NCBI GenBank assembly: GCA_900551995.1
Contig: URXW01000003.1
Span: 1-64,000, forward strand
From: an uncultured Eubacteriales bacterium
GTDB lineage: Bacteria > Bacillota > Clostridia > Oscillospirales > Oscillospiraceae
Direction: 5' to 3'
Length of the DNA: 64,000 bases
Shown here piece by piece: positions 1 through 6,662 of the stretch. How positions within the stretch are numbered: the stretch's first letter is position 1; each line of letters starts with the position of its first letter. The position numbers and the translations under genes were made by a program. The notes under the pieces were generated by a model, which saw only the letters and a program-made list of their open reading frames with translations, made no database searches and had not been told where the DNA came from.

Positions 1-19
1 GCAGTATGAATTTTGTGAG

Positions 20-77
20 AAATAAAAAAGCAGAGTGTCCATTACAGGATACTCAAATCCTATAAGGACACTCTGCA
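20..77 (-). terminator. Intrinsic terminator of tRNA-Pro
   Basis: Read on the minus strand, GCAGAGTGTCC and GGACACTCTGC form an 11-bp stem around a 25-base loop, followed directly by TTTTTTATTTC. It lies immediately after the tRNA-Pro CCA end, so it ends that transcript. Bases 1-19 show nothing recognisable. Confidence 0.8.
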
Positions 78-154
78 TGGTCCGAGTGTCGAGATTCGAA
101 CTCGAGGCCTCTTGAACCCCATTCAAGCGCGATACCAAACTTCGCCACACCCGG
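78..154 (-). tRNA. tRNA-Pro (anticodon GGG)
   Basis: A complete 77-nt cloverleaf on the minus strand with encoded CCA. The acceptor stem pairs CCGGGTG with CACTCGG, discriminator A. The anticodon stem CTTGA/TCAAG holds the 7-nt loop ATGGGGT, giving anticodon GGG, which reads CCC/CCU proline codons. The T arm carries TTCGAAT. It faces away from the serine tRNA pair and has its own terminator. Confidence 0.93.
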
Positions 155-255
155 ATATTCTGCTTTTCCCAAACAGCCTACTAAGAATACCACAGTTTTT
201 GACGCTTTGCAAGCCCTAATTTTATTTTTTTATAAATTTCTTCTGATGCTTTTTG

Positions 256-284
256 TTGACAAAGACGGCGGCGCATGGTAATAT
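256..284 (+). promoter_or_regulatory. Sigma-A promoter of the tRNA-Ser pair
   Basis: A consensus -35 TTGACA (256-261) is followed after 17 bases by TAATAT (279-284), with TATAAT overlapping three bases further on. It lies about 40 bases upstream of the first tRNA-Ser, the usual spacing for a strong stable-RNA promoter. Confidence 0.72.
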
Positions 285-321
285 AATACTCGCGTTTGGT
301 GCGAGAGACCCTTTTTCGCAT

Positions 322-409
322 GGAGAGGTGGCTGAGTGGTCGAAAGCACCGGTCTTGAAAACCGGCGATGTGAAAGCATCCGTGGGTTCGAATCCCACTC
401 TCTCCGCCA
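322..409 (+). tRNA. tRNA-Ser (anticodon TGA)
   Basis: An 88-nt type II tRNA starting GGAGAGGTGGCTGAG with encoded CCA. The anticodon stem CCGGT/ACCGG holds CTTGAAA, so the anticodon is TGA (UCA codons). The long variable arm is typical of serine tRNAs. It is separated by 14 bases from the next tRNA-Ser and likely co-transcribed with it. Confidence 0.95.
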
Positions 410-423
410 GAAAAATCCTATAT

Positions 424-515
424 GCGGAAGTACCCAAGTGGCCGAAGGGGCTCCCCTGCTAAGGGAGTAGGCCGTCAAAAGCGGCGCGAGGGTTCAAATC
501 CCTCCTTCCGCGCCA
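424..515 (+). tRNA. tRNA-Ser (anticodon GCT)
   Basis: A 92-nt type II tRNA; the acceptor pairs GCGGAAG with CTTCCGC and CCA is encoded. The anticodon stem CTCCC/GGGAG holds CTGCTAA, giving anticodon GCT, which reads AGC/AGU. The extended variable arm agrees with serine. It is the second gene of the transcript and is followed directly by a terminator. Confidence 0.95.
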
Positions 516-553
516 AGAAAGACACGATGTGTATCGTGTCTTTCTTTTTTTGC
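516..553 (+). terminator. Intrinsic terminator after the tRNA-Ser pair
   Basis: AGAAAGACACGAT and ATCGTGTCTTTCT form a long perfect stem with loop GTGT, followed by TTTTTTT. It closes the tRNA-Ser transcript. Confidence 0.88.
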
Positions 554-612
554 GCGGGAGGGTGTCTGAATTCGGGAGGCTGCGGCGTTTATATAGTGAA
601 AGGGCGGCGATC

Positions 613-642
613 ATACCATAACGCAGAGGACTATGGTATAAT
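613..642 (+). promoter_or_regulatory. Promoter region with palindrome before the ECF operon
   Basis: A perfect -10 TATAAT (637-642) lies 27 bases before the GTG start of the sigma factor. No good -35 is present 17 bases upstream (TACCAT). Instead ATACCATA (613-620) and TATGGTAT (632-639) form an inverted repeat with an 11-base spacer that runs into the -10. This could be an operator or activator site; that function is inferred. Confidence 0.45.
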
Positions 643-669
643 CGGAAAAAACGGAAGGGAGGCGGCGGA

Positions 670-1188
670 GTGCTGGTCTATACACAGGCGATCGAGGGTG
701 CGGCGGGGAAGCATCTTTTTGAGGAGGTCTACGCCGCCTACTGCGGGCGTTTGCTGACGCTGGCGCACCGCCGTCTGCCGGAGCGGCAGGACGCGGAGGA
801 CGCGGTGCACCAGGCGTTTTTGGCTCTGGCGGAGCACTTTGATCGCTTGAGCCGCCTGCCCCGGCAGCAGCTGGAGGCGTATCTGGTGGTGGTCGCGGAG
901 CGGAAGTGCATCGATCTGCTGCGGCAGCAGTCGCGCCGGGCGGGGGTGCCCTTCGACGAGGCGATGGCGGCGGTGACGCCGCCGCCCTGCGGCAGCCTGG
1001 TGGCGGACGCCATGGGGCACCTCAGCCCCCGCTATCGGGAGGCGTTGCTGCTGCGGTACGGCTGCGGCTACTCCGTGGGGGAGACGGCGAAGCTGCTGGA
1101 GGTATCCTACGCCGCCGGGCAGAAGCTGCTCCAACGCGCCAAGGAGGCACTGCGCGCAGAATTGGAAAGGGAGGAGGTCGAGGTATGA
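670..1188 (+). CDS. ECF-type RNA polymerase sigma factor
   Basis: A 172-residue sigma-70 family protein. Residues about 10-75 are region 2 (EVYAAYCGRLLTLAHRRLPE, then DAEDAVHQAFLALAEHF, matching the DAEDAVQEAF core). Residues about 105-160 are region 4, with the helix-turn-helix SPRYREALLLRYGCGYSVGE. Regions 1 and 3 are missing, as in ECF factors. The start is GTG at 670, behind a purine-rich GGAAGGGAGGCGG. The stop overlaps the next gene's ATG (ATGA), so it is translationally coupled to the membrane protein that probably restrains it. The stimulus cannot be read from the sequence. Confidence 0.9.
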   Translation: MLVYTQAIEGAAGKHLFEEVYAAYCGRLLTLAHRRLPERQDAEDAVHQAFLALAEHFDRLSRLPRQQLEAYLVVVAERKCIDLLRQQSRRAGVPFDEAMAAVTPPPCGSLVADAMGHLSPRYREALLLRYGCGYSVGETAKLLEVSYAAGQKLLQRAKEALRAELEREEVEV

Positions 1189-2030
1189 ATGTACTGCTCA
1201 ATGACGCGCTTCTGCGGGATGAGGCACGGCGGATGGCTGCTGCGCTGTGCCGTGCGCTGCCTGCGGAGGCGGAGGAGCCGTCCGGGGCATTTGCGGAGCG
1301 GGCGGTGGTGCTGCTGCGCCGTATGCGGCATCGCAGGACGTGCCGCACCGTAGGACGGCGCGTGGCTGCCGCCGTGGTGACGGCGGTGCTGGCTCTGGGC
1401 ATGGTGCTGGCGGTCAGCCCGGTGGCACGGGCGGCGGTGAGCCGCTGGTTCCTGCGGGTGACCACTGCGGCGACGGTATACCGCATCACGCCGTCGGAGG
1501 ACGGCGGCGGGCAGGGGGACTATGTGCCCACGGCACCGGCGGGCTACGCGCCGGCGGGGGATCTCACCGGGCGGGAGGAGGGGATCCGCGTGGTGCGGTG
1601 GACGTCCCGATGGGGCGACCTGCTGTTTGAGAGCGTGCCGCTGACCGGCGGCACACAGATCAGCGTGGAGCTGCGGGACGGAGCCACGGGCGGGCTTCAC
1701 AACACCGCCACCGGGCTGCGTCCCATGGGCGAGGAGGGCGCGCCGGAGGGCTACACCCGGACGGAGGTGACTGTCCATGGCGTTGCCGCACAGCTGTACC
1801 GCTTTGCCGCCGGGATGGACGGAAGTTGCCGCCCCTATGGGCTGTGGCTCTATCGCGGGGACGAGACGGTGCACTTCCACTACGTGGAGGTGCCGGCGGG
1901 TGCGGCGGCTCTGGTGTGGGTGGACGAGCACGCCAACCGGCTGTTCCTGCTCACCGGAGGCTTGACGGAAAAGGAATTTCTCTCCGTGGCGGAGAGCGTG
2001 TATGGAAACGAAAGGAGCGGAACGGTATGA
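1185..2030 (+). CDS. Membrane anti-sigma factor, DUF4367-like
   Basis: A 281-residue protein encoded directly after the ECF sigma factor. An N-terminal cytoplasmic part (1-55, arginine-rich) would bind the sigma factor. A single membrane segment lies at about 59-80 (VAAAVVTAVLALGMVLAV). The extracytoplasmic domain of about 200 residues ends with HFHYVEVPAG and the FLLTGGLTEKEFLSVAESV region that resembles DUF4367 sensor domains. The start is ATG at 1185, overlapping the sigma stop; an upstream in-frame extension is only a shadow of the sigma gene. The stop overlaps the following lipoprotein ATG. Family role is known; the pairing is inferred from gene order. Confidence 0.8.
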   Translation: MNVLLNDALLRDEARRMAAALCRALPAEAEEPSGAFAERAVVLLRRMRHRRTCRTVGRRVAAAVVTAVLALGMVLAVSPVARAAVSRWFLRVTTAATVYRITPSEDGGGQGDYVPTAPAGYAPAGDLTGREEGIRVVRWTSRWGDLLFESVPLTGGTQISVELRDGATGGLHNTATGLRPMGEEGAPEGYTRTEVTVHGVAAQLYRFAAGMDGSCRPYGLWLYRGDETVHFHYVEVPAGAAALVWVDEHANRLFLLTGGLTEKEFLSVAESVYGNERSGTV

Positions 2031-2446
2031 AAAAGTATGCGGTGATCCTATGGCTGCTGGCGGCGTTGGCGGTGCTGTCCGCCTGCGGAGCGCAGACGCT
2101 CCCTGCCGGGGAGGACGATTTTGCCCCGGCGGGGACTGCTGCACAGGCGGCGGAGGAGGATCGGGGCGGCGGGAAGGTGGTCTATGTCGCCTCGTGGATG
2201 CAGGCTCACTCCGTGGTGTACTACGATGAGCAGCTGAACCGCACGGTGGAAAGCGGCGGCGACTTGACTGAGGAGGAGATCCGCAGCCGTGAGGACATAG
2301 ACCCGGCGTTGATGTACACCACAGCGGCGCAGCCCAACACGAAGGTGGAGTACGACCTCCACGGCTTTCTCCAGAACATCTACTACCTTGGCGGCGACGG
2401 GGAATACTACCTTGACCCCGCCACTGCCGCCGCCATGCAGCCGTGA
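2027..2446 (+). CDS. Small lipoprotein of the ECF operon
   Basis: A 139-residue protein with a lipoprotein signal: short basic start, hydrophobic stretch VILWLLAALAVL and lipobox LSAC with the lipidated cysteine at residue 20. The mature part is acidic and Tyr-rich and matches no family I recognise. It overlaps the anti-sigma stop by ATGA and is the last gene of the operon, so it may be a sensor accessory or regulon member at the outer membrane face. No function is assigned. Confidence 0.75.
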   Translation: MKKYAVILWLLAALAVLSACGAQTLPAGEDDFAPAGTAAQAAEEDRGGGKVVYVASWMQAHSVVYYDEQLNRTVESGGDLTEEEIRSREDIDPALMYTTAAQPNTKVEYDLHGFLQNIYYLGGDGEYYLDPATAAAMQP

Positions 2447-2468
2447 GGGAATGTCGCGCCATTCATTA

Positions 2469-2578
2469 TTGCAATTCCCGCGCACTTCCGGTATAATGCC
2501 CCTTGGAGTGGCCGGCGGGGAAGTGTCCGCCGGCGGGAACAAAGGAAAGGCATCATCTCAGATGGTGTTTTTCTTTTG
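2469..2578 (+). promoter_or_regulatory. Promoter and two-hairpin leader of the pyridoxal kinase-like gene
   Basis: The promoter is TTGCAA (2469-2474), 17-base spacer, TATAAT (2492-2497). The leader of about 95 bases holds hairpin 1 (GCCGGCGG 2511-2518 with CCGCCGGC 2527-2534) and hairpin 2 (CATCATC 2551-2557 with GATGGTG 2561-2567). Hairpin 2 is followed by TTTTTCTTTT. It looks like an attenuator ahead of the gene's own ribosome site AGGAGGTG. No known riboswitch class is recognised. Confidence 0.6.
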
Positions 2579-2601
2579 GTATGTACGCAGGAGGTGTGCT
2601 T

Positions 2602-3447
2602 ATGAAACGAATCGCGTCCATTCAGGACATCTCCTGTCTGGGGCGGTGCTCTCTGACGGTGGCACTGCCGGTGATCTCCGCCATGGGGGTGGAGTGCGCC
2701 ATCGTGCCCACGGCGGTGCTCAGTGCCCACACGGCGTTTCCGGGGTTCGTCAGCCGGGATCTGACCGACCAGCTGCCGGCTATCGCCGCCCACTGGCGGG
2801 CGCAGCACGTGCATTTTGACGCGCTGTACACCGGCTATATCGCCTCGGTGGAGCAGGTGCAGCAGGTGCTGGATTTCTTTGACGCGGTGAAAAGCGCGGA
2901 CACGCTTCTGATCGCCGACCCCGCCATGGCGGATCACGGGAGGCTGTATTCCGGGTTTGGGGACGACTTCCCGGCGGCGATGGCGCGGGTAGTGGCGCGC
3001 GCAGACGTTGCCATACCCAACGTTACGGAGGCGTGCCTCCTGACCGGGACGCCCTACCGGGAGGACGTGGACGAGGATTTCGCCCGGGAGCTGCTGCGGA
3101 GAGTGGCGGCACTGGGCGCGAAGCGCGTGGTGCTCACCGGCGTCTCCTTTGGGGAGGACAGGCTGGGAGCCATGGGATACGACGGCGGCGCGGGGACGTA
3201 TTTCTCCTGCGCCGGGAAGCGGAACCCCGCCTCGTTCCACGGGACGGGCGACATCTTCGCCGCCACCGTTACCGGCGGGCTGATGCGGGGCATGACGCTG
3301 CAGCAGGCGACCTCGCTGGCGGTGGAGTTCGTGCTGGCGTGTATCGACGCCACGGCGCGGGACCCGCAGGCGGGGTGGTACGGCGTGGACTTTGAACGGG
3401 CACTGCCCTTCCTGTGCGACGCCGTGCGGAAGCTGCCGGAGAACTGA
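2602..3447 (+). CDS. pdxY: Pyridoxal/pyridoxamine kinase-like PfkB/ribokinase-family protein
   Basis: A 281-residue kinase of the ribokinase superfamily, PdxK/PdxY branch, which phosphorylates vitamin B6 vitamers to feed PLP salvage. The N-terminus (ISCLGRCSLTVALPVISAMG) is typical of these kinases. Substrate-side VLSAHTAFPGF and the anion-hole/catalytic-base motif FHGTGDIFAA near residues 213-222 are present. Start ATG 2602 is preceded by AGGAGGTGTGCTT; a longer in-frame start reaches back into the leader terminator and is unlikely. Family annotation is firm, exact substrate less so. Confidence 0.82.
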   Translation: MKRIASIQDISCLGRCSLTVALPVISAMGVECAIVPTAVLSAHTAFPGFVSRDLTDQLPAIAAHWRAQHVHFDALYTGYIASVEQVQQVLDFFDAVKSADTLLIADPAMADHGRLYSGFGDDFPAAMARVVARADVAIPNVTEACLLTGTPYREDVDEDFARELLRRVAALGAKRVVLTGVSFGEDRLGAMGYDGGAGTYFSCAGKRNPASFHGTGDIFAATVTGGLMRGMTLQQATSLAVEFVLACIDATARDPQAGWYGVDFERALPFLCDAVRKLPEN

Positions 3448-3454
3448 ACCGAAC

Positions 3455-3496
3455 AGAAAAAAAGCAGGCACCCGCGCCATCGGCGCGGGTGCCTGT
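3455..3496 (-). terminator. Terminator of ftsH
   Basis: The stem AGGCACCCGCGCC with GGCGCGGGTGCCT (3467-3495) is followed on the minus strand by a run of T bases. It lies 20 bases past the ftsH stop. It may also stop convergent transcription from the kinase gene. Confidence 0.85.
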
Positions 3497-3515
3497 TCGT
3501 GATTTCAGCCTTGGC

Positions 3516-5678
3516 TCACTCGGGCTTGTCCTCAGAGGGCTTATCCTCCGTGGGGGCTTCCTCTGCGGGCTTGCCGTCAGCGGGCGCGTCCTCCACGGGC
3601 TTATTGTCAAAGTCCGGCATGGGGACAGGCTCGGAGACAATGTTGATGTGCTTGGCGGGAGCCTCGATGGTCTCCGGAACGCTGGGGCGGAAGCCGTCCT
3701 GCAGGTGCTTGGAGGCACCGTAGTTGTCCACGGTCTCCGGGTCGCGCCCCTCGATAATCGCCATCATCTCCTGACCGGTGATAGTCTCCTTCTTCAGCAG
3801 GTACGCGGCGATCTTGTCCAGCAGCTCCCGGTTCTCCCGGAGGATCTGCTTCGCCTCCTCGTGGCACTGACGAAGGATCTTGATGGTCTCCCGGTCGGCG
3901 GCGGCATACGTCTCCTGCGCGCAGGTCATGGAGTAGCCGCCGTCCAGATACTGGCTCTGGACGGAGCCGAGAGCCATCATGTCGAACTCCTCGCACATAC
4001 CGAACCGCGCCACCAGATTCCGCGCCATCTCCGTGGCGCGCTCGATGTCGTTGGCGGCACCGGAGGTCATGGTGTTGCAGACGACCTCCTCGCTGGAGCG
4101 GCCTGCCAGCAGCGTGCGGATCTCCGTGAGGATGTCCTCGCGGGACATGAGGAATTTCTCCTCCTCCGGCAGATGGAGCGTATAGCCCAGCGCACCCTGC
4201 GTATGGGGGACGATGGTGATTTTGCTGACGGGCTGGGCATTCTTCTGCTTGGCAGCCACCAGCGCGTGACCCACCTCGTGATAGGCGATGATGCGCTTTT
4301 CCTCCTCGGTGATGACGGTGCCCTTTTTCTCGCTGCCGGCGATGACCAGCTCAAAGGACATCAGCAGGTCGTCCTGATTCACGGCGCGGCGTCCCTTGCG
4401 GACGGCGCGGAGAGCGGCCTCGTTCACCAGATTGGCGAGATCCGCGCCCACGCAGCCGGCGGTGGCCTGGGCGATCTTCTCCAGATTCACGTCCTCCGCC
4501 AGCTTGATGTTGCGGGTGTGTACTTGCAGCGTGGCGAGACGACCTGCCAGATTGGGGCGATCCACGGTGATGCGCCGGTCAAAGCGGCCGGGACGCAGCA
4601 GAGCCTTGTCCAGCACCTCCGGGCGGTTGGTGGCACCGAGGACGATAACGCCCTTGCTGGGGTCGAAGCCGTCCAGCTCCGCCAGCAGCTGGTTCAGCGT
4701 CTGCTCGCGCTCATCGTTGCCGCCGCCGAACTTGCTGGCGTCGCGGGATTTACCGATGGTGTCGATCTCGTCGATGAAGATGATGCAGGGAGCCACCTTG
4801 GCGGCCTCTTTGAACAGGTCGCGGACGCGGCTGGCACCCACGCCCACGAACATCTCCACGAAGTCGGAGCCGGAGATGGAGAAGAAGGGCACGCCCGCCT
4901 CGCCTGCCACCGCCTTCGCCAGCAGCGTTTTACCGGTACCGGGGGAGCCCACCAGCAGTGCGCCCTTGGGCAGCTTGGCACCGATGGCGGTGTATTTGCC
5001 GGGGTTGTGCAGGAAGTCGATGATCTCCTCCAGAGATTCCTTCGCCTCGTCCTGTCCCGCCACGTCCTTGAAGGTGACGCCGGTGGACTTCTCCATATAG
5101 ACCTTGGCGTTGGCCTTGCCCACGCTGCCGATGCCGCCAAAGCCGCCGCCCCCGGACTTGCTCATCAGACGCATGACCAGCATGAACGCGCCCACGATGA
5201 AGATGGTGGGCAGGATATACTGGATCATGATCATCAGGAAGGGGTTCATCTCCGCCTCGTAGTAGCCGGTGTACGACACCTTATGCGCCTTCAGCAGAGG
5301 CAGCAGCTCATCGTTGGAGAGATAGGCGGTGTAGAGCGTCAGCTTGGAGTCCTTGGACTGGGTGTAGGACTTAGGCTCGGTCTTGCTGTTCTCGTTCTTC
5401 TCCTCGGTGTACACGTAGCCGTCCACAGGGGTGATGTAGATGGTGCTGTCCTTGAAGAGCAGCTCCTTCACCTGATTCTTTTCGACCATGGAGATCATGT
5501 CGCTGTACTTGATCTCGTGACTGCTGCTCTTGTTGGCGGCGTTGTTGTTGTAGGCGGTGAAGTACTGGAACGCCACCGTCAGCACCAATGCCCACGCGAT
5601 CAGCGTCATTACGCCGCGAAGATTGCTGTTCTTGCCGTTCTTTCCGCCGCGGTTGTTGTTGCGGTTGTCATTTGCCAT
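3516..5678 (-). CDS. ftsH: ATP-dependent zinc metalloprotease FtsH
   Basis: A 720-residue membrane AAA protease that degrades misfolded membrane proteins and regulatory factors. Membrane segments lie at about 22-40 and 148-170, flanking an external domain. The AAA module shows Walker A GSPGTGKT (244-251), Walker B IIFIDEID (299-306), the pore loop FVEMFVGVGASR and arginine-finger LRPGRFDR. The zinc site is HEVGH (467-471). The C-terminus from about 690 is a repetitive acidic Lys/Pro/Glu tail, longer than in model FtsH. Residues KSGGGGFGG form the glycine linker after the second membrane segment. Confidence 0.97.
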   Translation of the reverse strand: MANDNRNNNRGGKNGKNSNLRGVMTLIAWALVLTVAFQYFTAYNNNAANKSSSHEIKYSDMISMVEKNQVKELLFKDSTIYITPVDGYVYTEEKNENSKTEPKSYTQSKDSKLTLYTAYLSNDELLPLLKAHKVSYTGYYEAEMNPFLMIMIQYILPTIFIVGAFMLVMRLMSKSGGGGFGGIGSVGKANAKVYMEKSTGVTFKDVAGQDEAKESLEEIIDFLHNPGKYTAIGAKLPKGALLVGSPGTGKTLLAKAVAGEAGVPFFSISGSDFVEMFVGVGASRVRDLFKEAAKVAPCIIFIDEIDTIGKSRDASKFGGGNDEREQTLNQLLAELDGFDPSKGVIVLGATNRPEVLDKALLRPGRFDRRITVDRPNLAGRLATLQVHTRNIKLAEDVNLEKIAQATAGCVGADLANLVNEAALRAVRKGRRAVNQDDLLMSFELVIAGSEKKGTVITEEEKRIIAYHEVGHALVAAKQKNAQPVSKITIVPHTQGALGYTLHLPEEEKFLMSREDILTEIRTLLAGRSSEEVVCNTMTSGAANDIERATEMARNLVARFGMCEEFDMMALGSVQSQYLDGGYSMTCAQETYAAADRETIKILRQCHEEAKQILRENRELLDKIAAYLLKKETITGQEMMAIIEGRDPETVDNYGASKHLQDGFRPSVPETIEAPAKHINIVSEPVPMPDFDNKPVEDAPADGKPAEEAPTEDKPSEDKPE

Positions 5679-5725
5679 ATTTTATCCTCCGTTTTCACCT
5701 TGTGAGGGAACTTTACTTTTTGGTC

Positions 5726-5754
5726 AGTATACCACAGGTGCGGGAAAGTCTCAA
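5726..5754 (-). promoter_or_regulatory. Promoter of ftsH
   Basis: On the minus strand TTGAGA (5749-5754), 17-base spacer, TATACT (5726-5731), about 45 bases upstream of the ftsH ATG. A ribosome site GGAGGATAAA directly precedes the ATG. Confidence 0.72.
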
Positions 5755-5821
5755 GGCGCAGACGGCTGGTTTTCCTGTAAAATTTCTATGAATCCGCCTT
5801 TATATTGGCGAAAGAGTATGC

Positions 5822-5827
5822 TATAAT
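5822..5827 (+). promoter_or_regulatory. -10 element before rlmB
   Basis: A perfect TATAAT lies 35 bases upstream of the rlmB ATG. The expected -35 position is AT-rich but not consensus. Its location inside the longer possible reading frame argues for the downstream ATG as the real start. Confidence 0.5.
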
Positions 5828-5861
5828 ATCCGGTAACTATGTGAAGCGCGAGGTATTGCCC

Positions 5862-6644
5862 ATGAGAGAGAGGAAGGACACGGAGAACAGGCGGCCGCTG
5901 CCGGACGCCGAGGCGGACGGCATTATCGAGGGGCGCAACGCGGTCATCGAGGCACTGCGGGTGGGCACCCCCATGGATAAAATCTACATCGCCAAGGGCG
6001 AGACGGACAAGACGCTGGGGCACATCGCCTCCAAGGCGCGTGCGGCGGGCATCGTGGTGGTGGACGCCGACCGGCGGAAGCTGGACGGTATGTCCCGCAC
6101 CCACGCCCATCAGGGCGTTATCGCCCTTGCCGCCGTGCGGGAGTACGCCACGGTGGAGGACATCCTGCAAGCTGCCGCCGACAGGGGAGAGCCGCCGCTG
6201 CTGGTGGTCTGTGACGAGATCTCCGACCCCCACAATCTGGGCGCGATCCTGCGGACGGCGGAGTGCGCCGGTGCCCACGGCGTCATCATCCCCAAACGCC
6301 GCTCCGCCGGTCTGACCGCCATCGTGGCAAAGACCTCCGCCGGTGCGGTGAGCTATATGCCCGTGGCGCGGGTGGCAAACATCCCCTCTCTGCTGAAGGA
6401 GCTGAAGAAGCAGGGTGTCTGGGTGTTCGGCACCGCCGCCGGCGGCGGTACAACGCTGTACGAGGCGGATCTGAAGGGTCCCGCCGCCATCGTCATTGGC
6501 TCTGAGGGTACGGGCATGACGCGTCTGGCGGCGGAGAGCTGTGACTTTTTGGTGAGCATACCCATGAAGGGGCGGATCTCGTCCCTGAATGCCAGCGCGG
6601 CGGCGGCGATACTGCTGTACGAGGCCGTGCGGCAGAGAGGATAA
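5862..6644 (+). CDS. rlmB: 23S rRNA guanosine-2'-O-methyltransferase RlmB (TrmH/SpoU family)
   Basis: A 260-residue SPOUT methyltransferase that 2'-O-methylates a guanosine of 23S rRNA (G2251 in E. coli), using SAM bound in a trefoil knot. The N-terminal substrate-binding domain starts IIEGRNAVIEAL. The catalytic part shows CDEISDPHNLGAILRTAECA (motif 1 with N and R), VIGSEGTGM (motif 2) and IPMKGRISSLNASAAAAILL (motif 3). ATG at 5862 is chosen because GAGG sits 9 bases before it and a -10 box lies upstream. Related SpoU enzymes may target other sites, so exact rRNA position is inferred. Confidence 0.9.
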   Translation: MRERKDTENRRPLPDAEADGIIEGRNAVIEALRVGTPMDKIYIAKGETDKTLGHIASKARAAGIVVVDADRRKLDGMSRTHAHQGVIALAAVREYATVEDILQAAADRGEPPLLVVCDEISDPHNLGAILRTAECAGAHGVIIPKRRSAGLTAIVAKTSAGAVSYMPVARVANIPSLLKELKKQGVWVFGTAAGGGTTLYEADLKGPAAIVIGSEGTGMTRLAAESCDFLVSIPMKGRISSLNASAAAAILLYEAVRQRG

Positions 6645-6662
6645 CGGAGACACGGAGACGAT

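Noticed and set aside
222..478. Short frames across the tRNA-Ser pair.
   Set aside because: These are the standard shadows produced by serine tRNA sequences.
906..1184. An upstream extension of the anti-sigma factor.
   Set aside because: It lies inside the sigma factor gene in another frame; the ATG at 1185 has the usual ATGA overlap.
3414..5705. A plus-strand frame of 763 codons opposite ftsH.
   Set aside because: It is the antisense shadow of the GC-rich ftsH gene, with Leu/His/Gln-rich composition and no ribosome site.
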